Of a DNA stretch of 11,423 nucleotides, positions 7,209 through 11,423 are shown piece after piece. Below the pieces are notes generated by a model. The model was given only the letters and a program-made list of their open reading frames with translations. It was not told the DNA's origin and ran no database searches. This DNA is from Candidatus Izemoplasma sp. (GTDB lineage Bacteria > Bacillota_I > Bacilli_A > Izemoplasmatales > Izemoplasmataceae), in assembly GCA_007123975.1 (NCBI GenBank), contig SLFZ01000078.1:1-11423 (forward strand), given 5' to 3'. The position numbers and the translations under genes were made by a program. Each line of letters opens with the position of its first letter. Position 1 is the stretch's first letter.

Positions 7209-8402
7209 ATGATTATTAAACCGAAGATACGCGGCAACTTTTTTACCAACGCACATCCATACGGTTGCGAAGCGTTTGTGAAAAACCAAATAGAAGAAGC
7301 GAAGCAACTTACATCCTTTGACGGCCCTAAAAACGTGCTAGTCATTGGAGGATCTTCGGGCTATGGCCTCTCAAGCCGAATCGCGCTTGCTTTTGCTGCC
7401 GGCGCAAACACCGTGAACGTGTCGTTCGAAAGCCCGCCGAAAGGCAAGCGCACCGGAAGCGCCGGTTGGTGGAACAACATATTTTTCCAACGCCATGCCA
7501 AAGCGACCGGAAACGTGCATAAAGATTTTATTGGCGATGCGTTTTTGCGCTCGATCAAGGTGGACGTCGCCGATTATCTCAAAACAAAGCTCGGTAAAAT
7601 TGATTTGTTGGTGTACTCACTCGCAGCCCCATCGCGCACGAACGAAACAACCGGTGAACGAGTACAATCCAGTTTGAAAACCGTTGGTGAGCCTGTCGAG
7701 GGCCATACCGTTGATCTTGCTAACCGTCGTTTAACAAGCGTCCGTGTTGAACCAGCAACCAAGCAGGAAATCGAAGACACCGTCTATGTGATGGGCGGTG
7801 ACGACTGGCATCAATGGGTCGAGGTTTTGCGCAAATCAGATCTCTTAGCAGAAGGCTTTAAAACCATCGCGTACACCTACATCGGTGGTGAAACCACCCG
7901 GCCGATTTACCGCGATGGCAGCATCGGCCGCGCCAAAGTGCATCTCGAGCAAACCGCCCGCGCGATGCAAGATACGTTGAGCAGAACCCTTGGCGGTGAA
8001 GCGCTCGTCTCATCGAGCAAAGCCGTCGCCACCAAAGCGAGCGTATTTATTCCACAGATGCCAGTGTATGGCGCATGTTTGTACGATGTGATGATCAGAC
8101 GCGGGACGCACGAGACGATTCTCGAACACAAACACCGTTTATTTTACGACATGGTGTACGGCGATAAACGCATAAAAGATGAGGTCGGGCGCATTCGTTT
8201 AGACCATCGTGAGATGGAGCCGGATGTGCAAGATGAGACCTTGCGGTTGATGCGTGGGGCCGATGAAAAAGGGCTTTTCACGCTGCCGGGCATGAACGCG
8301 TTTATCGACGAACTGTATGCGCTCAATGGATTTGGGTTTGAACACATTGATTACGACAAACCGGTCGATTTCGATGCCTTGGCATCGATGAAGCCGGAGT
8401 AA
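7209..8402 (+). CDS. fabV: NADH-dependent trans-2-enoyl reductase, FabV/Ter family
   Basis: Reduces the trans-2 double bond of enoyl-ACP (last step of the fatty acid elongation cycle) or of enoyl-CoA (Ter, as in butyrate-type fermentation). 397 residues, the family length. The N-terminus MIIKPKIRGNFF is the conserved FabV start. The glycine-rich nucleotide site GGSSGYG is at 47-53, and SFE (72-74) is the acidic turn associated with NADH preference. The catalytic Tyr-X8-Lys is Y234 to K243. The start at 7209 has AAAGGA (7195-7200) 8 bases upstream; the ATG at 7203 is too close to it, and an extension to 7053 would lack a ribosome site. It is a lone gene, divergent from the sugar block, with no other fatty-acid gene in view, so FabV and Ter roles cannot be separated here. 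Members of this family are often insensitive to triclosan (family knowledge). Confidence 0.93.
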   Translation: MIIKPKIRGNFFTNAHPYGCEAFVKNQIEEAKQLTSFDGPKNVLVIGGSSGYGLSSRIALAFAAGANTVNVSFESPPKGKRTGSAGWWNNIFFQRHAKATGNVHKDFIGDAFLRSIKVDVADYLKTKLGKIDLLVYSLAAPSRTNETTGERVQSSLKTVGEPVEGHTVDLANRRLTSVRVEPATKQEIEDTVYVMGGDDWHQWVEVLRKSDLLAEGFKTIAYTYIGGETTRPIYRDGSIGRAKVHLEQTARAMQDTLSRTLGGEALVSSSKAVATKASVFIPQMPVYGACLYDVMIRRGTHETILEHKHRLFYDMVYGDKRIKDEVGRIRLDHREMEPDVQDETLRLMRGADEKGLFTLPGMNAFIDELYALNGFGFEHIDYDKPVDFDALASMKPE

Positions 8403-8740
8403 AAACACATCATTACCTGAGTCGTGTGGACTACTTATCATAGATGATGCATCGCTCCGCCGTTCTTTAACTTGCGTCTTGTGTCGTATGACGTTACTGA
8501 TGCTGGTAGGAACGACACCAGGCATGGAAGGCTGGTTCTCGGCGACACGCTTCTATGCGCTTTATTGGTCGGTAAGGTGCTCACATGATAGTGCGCTTCG
8601 TGATATGAAAGCCGCATAAGTTAAGCTGAGATTCCAAAAAAACAGAGGCCACATTCCTTCAATCAATGGTATAATTGAACTGTACACATCCCGTTAGAAC
8701 TTACAACAAAGACGAAACGTTCAGAGGAGGACTTTGTGAC
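8403..8740. other. Intergenic gap of about 338 bases without a confident gene
   Basis: No tRNA, riboswitch or convincing terminator for the upstream gene was seen. It holds several short complementary and repeated segments: GTGTCGT at 8481-8487, ACGACAC at 8512-8518, CGACAC at 8543-8548, CTGGT at 8503 and 8532, ACCAG at 8517. One frame is open from 8404 to 8619 but lacks a ribosome site. The right end carries the promoter of the next gene. Nature of the rest unknown: decayed gene, small RNA or plain spacer. Confidence 0.5.
8667..8675 (+). promoter_or_regulatory. Extended -10 promoter of the pyrophosphatase-like gene
   Basis: TGGTATAAT (8667-8675) is an extended -10 with perfect TATAAT. The -35 region (8647-8652, GGCCAC) does not match. 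The predicted leader is about 58 bases and ends in the strong ribosome site GAGGAGG (8724-8730). Confidence 0.6.
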
Positions 8741-9082
8741 ATGGAAGAGTTGTTAGGCACCGAAGTCGAGGTAGTTGTCGACCGCCCTTTAGGAAGCAGA
8801 AGCCCGAATCATGGTACCGTCTATCCAATTAACTACGGGTTTTTGCCGAAAACGTTCGCCGGACAGAAAGCGGTTAAAGCGTATGTCATCGGCGAGTTCG
8901 AACCGCTTGAGCGGTTTGAAGGATACGTGGTGGCGGTCGTCCGGCGTTTAAACGAAAGCGCCGACAAGCTCGTGGTTGCCAAAGCCATCGGCAAGTACAC
9001 GACCGAACAAATTGAAGCGTTGATCGAGTTTAAGGAAAGACACCACCAATCCCGTGTGGTGAGCAAACCGGACAAAGCATAA
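8741..9082 (+). CDS. Short inorganic-pyrophosphatase-family protein with degenerate active site
   Basis: 113 residues. The N-terminal half (VVVDRPLGSRSPNHGTVYP, then INYGFLP) matches the short 'inorganic diphosphatase' proteins found in many Firmicutes, which share the soluble family I fold. In true enzymes a metal-binding motif D-G-D-P-x-D follows; here the matching stretch reads GQKAVKAYVIG (residues 41-51), with no acidic residue. Activity as a pyrophosphatase is therefore doubtful, and a binding or regulatory role, or a divergent chemistry, is possible. The C-terminal part (KLVVAKAIG, then IEALIEFKERHHQS) follows the pattern I recall for the short family. The start at 8741 has GAGGAGG 10 bases upstream. 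The frame is open to 8675 but without a better start. Single-gene unit with its own promoter and terminator. Fold call fairly sure, function unsure. Confidence 0.85.
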   Translation: MEELLGTEVEVVVDRPLGSRSPNHGTVYPINYGFLPKTFAGQKAVKAYVIGEFEPLERFEGYVVAVVRRLNESADKLVVAKAIGKYTTEQIEALIEFKERHHQSRVVSKPDKA

Positions 9083-9088
9083 GCATGG

Positions 9089-9113
9089 CCCGCACTGAAG
9101 TGCGGGTTTTTTT
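9089..9113 (+). terminator. Intrinsic terminator of the pyrophosphatase-like gene
   Basis: Stem CCCGCAC (9089-9095) with GTGCGGG (9100-9106), loop TGAA, followed by seven T residues, 6 bases after the stop. A strong rho-independent terminator that isolates this gene from the metal-transport operon. Confidence 0.93.
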
Positions 9114-9122
9114 GTGTTCGCG

Positions 9123-9151
9123 TTGACACAAAAAGAGTATAATGTTATGAT
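9123..9151 (+). promoter_or_regulatory. Near-consensus promoter of the metal ABC transporter operon
   Basis: TTGACA (9123-9128, perfect) and TATGAT (9146-9151, 5 of 6) are separated by exactly 17 bases. Start of transcription expected near 9158, giving a leader of about 37 bases. A promoter this strong usually needs repression, which agrees with the dyads lying on its -10. Confidence 0.75.
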
Positions 9152-9173
9152 TAACATAAAGTTAAGGTATACC
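9142..9173 (+). promoter_or_regulatory. Candidate metalloregulator operator (overlapping inverted repeats)
   Basis: Three dyads are packed over the -10 and start point: ATGTTA-TGAT-TAACAT (9142-9157), TTAAC-ATAAA-GTTAA (9151-9165) and the palindrome GGTATACC (9166-9173). The TTAAC/GTTAA pair resembles the DtxR-family (MntR/SloR/ScaR) boxes in front of streptococcal manganese transporters, which use TTAA half-sites (from memory). Zur is an alternative. The regulator itself is not in the window. Confidence 0.45.
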
Positions 9174-9194
9174 ATAAAAAATGAGGGATACATC

Positions 9195-10109
9195 ATGAAA
9201 CGAACAATTAGCATGGCTTTAATGGCAATTTTCTTGTTCTCGCTGACCGCGTGCGGCGGTGGCGAACGCAGTGATCGGTTGCAAGTTGTTGCGACGACCA
9301 CCTACGCGGGCGATCTTGTAAGCATCATTGGTGGAGATGCTGTCGATGTTAAAACGTTGATGGGTGTCGGTGTTGACCCCCATGACTATCAGCCGCGTCA
9401 AAGCGACACCGATGCAATCGCGGAAGCCGACGTTCTGGTCGTGAATGGCTTAAATTTGGAAGAGAAATTCGGGCAAATTTTACAAAACCTTGCTGGACCA
9501 ACCTTGATCGTGCTTGCCGATGCGCTGGAAGAAGGGGACTTGCTCTATGAGGATGAAAACACCCCCGACCCCCATATTTGGTTCGACGTGAGTTTGTGGG
9601 CGAAAGCTGCGACGCATGTCGCTGAAACCTTATCAAGCATTGATCCAGACAATGCCGAAATGTATGCTCGTCGCTTGGATGCCTACCTGATTGAACTCAA
9701 CTGGCTCGACGCTTACATTCGTGCACGCCTCGATGAACTACCGCCCGAGCGGCGTGTGTTGGTGACTGCGCACGATGCGTTTGCCTATTTTGGTCGCGCC
9801 TACGATGTCGAGGTGCATGCGGTGCAAGGGATCTCAACTTCTGCTGAGGCAAGCATCGCCGATATTCAGGCATTGGCCGAACTGGTCGCCAGTTTAGACA
9901 TTCCAGCGATTTTCGTCGAATCATCGGTGCCTGAGCGCAACATTCGCTCGGTCAAGGAAGCGGCGGAGGCGCTGGGACATCAGATTGTGATTGGCGGTTC
10001 GCTTTACTCCGACTCGACAGGAGATGCAAGCCGTGGCACCGAAACATACATTCGCACTTTCCGTGCAAACATTGATGTTATTGTGAACGCGTTGTCCGAG
10101 GAGGAATAA
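9195..10109 (+). CDS. znuA: Zn/Mn-family ABC transporter binding lipoprotein (cluster A-I)
   Basis: Captures a divalent metal outside the membrane and hands it to the permease. 304 residues. Lipoprotein signal peptide with lipobox LTAC (Cys20), then the ZnuA/TroA/PsaA fold starting at VVATTTYAGD. Likely metal ligands: H63 (DPHDYQ), H127 (DPHIWFD), H193 (TAHDAFAYF) and D273 (YSDSTG). This His-His-His-Asp set is like TroA; Mn-specific PsaA has Glu in the third place. The loop before H127 is short and acidic, without the His-rich stretch typical of many zinc binders. Metal choice (Zn or Mn) therefore stays open, and the symbol is by family only. Start at 9195 with GAGGG (9183-9187) 7 bases upstream. 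The stop is followed 2 bases later by the ATPase gene, so the operon is tight. Confidence 0.92.
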   Translation: MKRTISMALMAIFLFSLTACGGGERSDRLQVVATTTYAGDLVSIIGGDAVDVKTLMGVGVDPHDYQPRQSDTDAIAEADVLVVNGLNLEEKFGQILQNLAGPTLIVLADALEEGDLLYEDENTPDPHIWFDVSLWAKAATHVAETLSSIDPDNAEMYARRLDAYLIELNWLDAYIRARLDELPPERRVLVTAHDAFAYFGRAYDVEVHAVQGISTSAEASIADIQALAELVASLDIPAIFVESSVPERNIRSVKEAAEALGHQIVIGGSLYSDSTGDASRGTETYIRTFRANIDVIVNALSEEE

Positions 10110-10111
10110 CG

Positions 10112-10855
10112 ATGGAACACGCACTGCACATTGAAGATTTGACCGTTGCGTACGATAGGCAACCCGTTTTGTGGGACGTCGACCTCGATGTTCCACGTGG
10201 TGTGTTGCTCGGGATTGTCGGCCCAAACGGGGCCGGTAAAACCACCTTAATCAAAGCGGCACTCGGGCTTGTGAAACCGCTCACCGGCTCGATTACGTTC
10301 GCCGGTGAGACGTATAAGCGGGTTCATAAACGCATCGCCTATGTGCCGCAGAAGGGAAGCGTCGATTGGGACTTTCCGACGACGGTGTTCGATGTCGTGA
10401 TGATGGGACGCTATGGCCATCTCGGGTGGATTAAAAGGCCGGGCAAAAAAGAACATGACGCGGTGGTTAAAGCACTCGAAAAAGTCGATATGTTGCCTTT
10501 CAAAAACCGGCAAATTTCTGAGCTATCAGGCGGCCAACAACAACGCGTTTTTCTTGCTCGTGCGCTCGTGCAGGATGCGGAAATCTATTTCATGGACGAG
10601 CCGTTTCAAGGCGTTGATGTCAAGACCGAAAAGGCGATTGTCACGTTGTTAAAGTCGCTCAAAAACGAAGGGAAAACCGTCATTGTCGTGCACCACGACC
10701 TCAACACGGTGCCAGCTTATTTTGATTGGGTTGCGCTTTTAAACATCAAACTCGTTGCCGTGGGACCGGTGAAGGAAACGTTCACCGAAGGGAACATTCG
10801 TAACGCGTATCAAACCGACACATTGATGTCGCATGAACGTGATCGCGATGCATGA
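10112..10855 (+). CDS. znuC: Zn/Mn-family ABC transporter ATPase
   Basis: Cytoplasmic ATPase of the metal importer, 247 residues. Walker A GPNGAGKTT (37-45), Q-loop YVPQ (Q80), signature LSGGQ (138-142), Walker B IYFMDE (158-163) and switch H195 in VHHDL. The segment SVDWDFPTTVFDVVMMGRYG (83-102) is typical of the MntB/TroB/PsaB branch, which leans towards manganese or mixed Mn/Zn/Fe transport (family knowledge). The ribosome site GAGGAGGA is formed by the last glutamate codons of the preceding gene, with the ATG 6 bases beyond, so translation of the two is probably coupled. The end overlaps the start of the permease gene. All motifs intact. Confidence 0.94.
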   Translation: MEHALHIEDLTVAYDRQPVLWDVDLDVPRGVLLGIVGPNGAGKTTLIKAALGLVKPLTGSITFAGETYKRVHKRIAYVPQKGSVDWDFPTTVFDVVMMGRYGHLGWIKRPGKKEHDAVVKALEKVDMLPFKNRQISELSGGQQQRVFLARALVQDAEIYFMDEPFQGVDVKTEKAIVTLLKSLKNEGKTVIVVHHDLNTVPAYFDWVALLNIKLVAVGPVKETFTEGNIRNAYQTDTLMSHERDRDA

Positions 10856-11423
10856 GACTTGGCTCATATTGAACTGGCCTTACACGCTGCGTGTGGTCAC
10901 TGTTGGTACGATGGTTGTCGGTTTTATCTCCGGCTTTTTGGGCACCTTTATCGTGCTCCGCAAACAAGCGCTTGTGGGCGATGCCTTGTCGCACGCGGCA
11001 TTGCCAGGAGTGGTTATCGCTTTTATGCTGACGCAGATTCGAGAGTTGCCCATCCTTTTGATTGGGGCCGCGGTGGCGTCGGTTGTGGCGATGCTTTTGT
11101 TGAATGCGATCAAGCGACGAACGCGTGTGAAATTCGACGCCGGCATGGCGCTGATACTGTCTGGCTTTTTTGGTTTGGGTCAAGTTTTAATCAGCCACCT
11201 ACAAAAAACGGGAAGCGCTTCTCAAGCGGGGTTGTCGACGTTTATCTTCGGACAAGCCGCAAGCATGGTGCGCGCCGATGTGGTGCTCATTATCCTTGTT
11301 TCATTGTTTGTTTTTCTGCTTTTAATGCTGTTTTGGAAAGAGCTCAAGCTGTATATTTTTGATGAACCGTTTTACCGGAGCGTCGGCTTAAGCGAACGCG
11401 TTGCATCGGGATTGCTCACCATC
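10848..11423 (+). CDS. znuB: Zn/Mn-family ABC transporter permease (cut by window end)
   Basis: Membrane channel of the importer. 192 residues are visible and the frame is still open at the window edge; the family is usually about 270-300 residues. Hydrophobic helices at about 13-35, 43-62, 67-88, 98-116 and 143-163. The family signature GDALSHAALPGV is at 44-55, between helices one and two, after VLRKQALV. The ATG at 10848 overlaps the ATPase gene by 8 bases; ATG 10833 and GTG 10839 are in frame too, and none has a clear ribosome site, so translation is probably coupled to the ATPase gene. An in-frame stop at 10824-10826 limits any longer start. Confidence 0.9.
   Translation, partial: MHETWLILNWPYTLRVVTVGTMVVGFISGFLGTFIVLRKQALVGDALSHAALPGVVIAFMLTQIRELPILLIGAAVASVVAMLLLNAIKRRTRVKFDAGMALILSGFFGLGQVLISHLQKTGSASQAGLSTFIFGQAASMVRADVVLIILVSLFVFLLLMLFWKELKLYIFDEPFYRSVGLSERVASGLLTI

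Noticed and set aside
8488..8619. 43-codon frame starting at ATG 8488
   Set aside because: No ribosome site upstream and no recognisable product. It may only be the open part of the gap described above.
9123..9143. Pairing of TTGACA with the perfect TATAAT at 9138-9143
   Set aside because: Only 9 bases separate them, too short for sigma-A type promoters. The TATGAT at 9146-9151 has the correct 17-base spacing.
10859..11362. Plus-strand frame of 167 codons over the permease
   Set aside because: It is a shifted frame. The frame from 10848 gives five hydrophobic helices and the GDALSHAALPGV signature and remains open to the window end.
1..11423. CRISPR arrays, tRNA or rRNA genes, insertion sequences, toxin-antitoxin pairs, phage genes
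   Set aside because: Looked for by eye on both strands. No regularly spaced repeats, tRNA arms, terminal inverted repeats with a transposase, or matching small gene pairs were seen.

Overview
The window is about 11.4 kb of bacterial chromosome, close to balanced in G+C by eye. It uses the standard code: TGA stops several genes and no in-frame TGA is read through. Strong AGGAGG-type ribosome sites, intrinsic terminators with U-tracts, lipoprotein signal peptides ending in L-(S/A/T)-A-C, a cell-surface pullulanase and an MsmX/MalK-type sugar ATPase all point to a Gram-positive-type lineage (Bacillota or a walled relative of the Mollicutes). I cannot name the genus. No phage, transposon, CRISPR, tRNA or rRNA signal was found.

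Region 1 (1-7030) is mostly a maltodextrin/starch block. A very acidic lipoprotein of unknown function (+) converges on a minus-strand cluster, with two terminator hairpins between them. In transcription order the cluster is a cytoplasmic GH13_31 alpha-glucosidase, a short protein with a PucR/CdaR-type helix-turn-helix, an MsmX/MalK-like ATPase, and a surface-anchored type I pullulanase. A coherent reading is that pullulanase debranches starch, glycogen or pullulan at the cell surface. A permease encoded elsewhere, powered by the ATPase, would import the oligosaccharides, and the alpha-glucosidase would release glucose inside. The PucR-type protein is the obvious candidate local regulator. Internal promoter-like sites before the regulator and before the ATPase suggest the block is several overlapping transcription units.

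Region 2 (about 7050-8740) starts at a divergent intergenic region that separates the sugar block from a lone fabV/ter-type NADH-dependent enoyl reductase. After it lies a gap of about 338 bases with no confident gene. This gap holds short repeats and a weak hint of a decayed receiver domain.

Region 3 (8741-9113) is one small gene of the inorganic pyrophosphatase fold family, in which the usual metal-binding aspartates appear to be missing. It ends in a textbook terminator.

Region 4 (9114-11423) is a Zn/Mn-family ABC importer operon: lipoprotein binding protein, ATPase, and a membrane permease cut off by the window end. It has a near-consensus promoter overlaid by inverted repeats, a good candidate for a metalloregulator site.

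Most of the window is ordinary metabolism and transport, and I do not see a clear new multi-gene system. The points most worth a second look are the degenerate pyrophosphatase, the regulator/ATPase pairing in the starch block, the acidic lipoprotein facing the pullulanase, and the dyads over the metal-transporter promoter.
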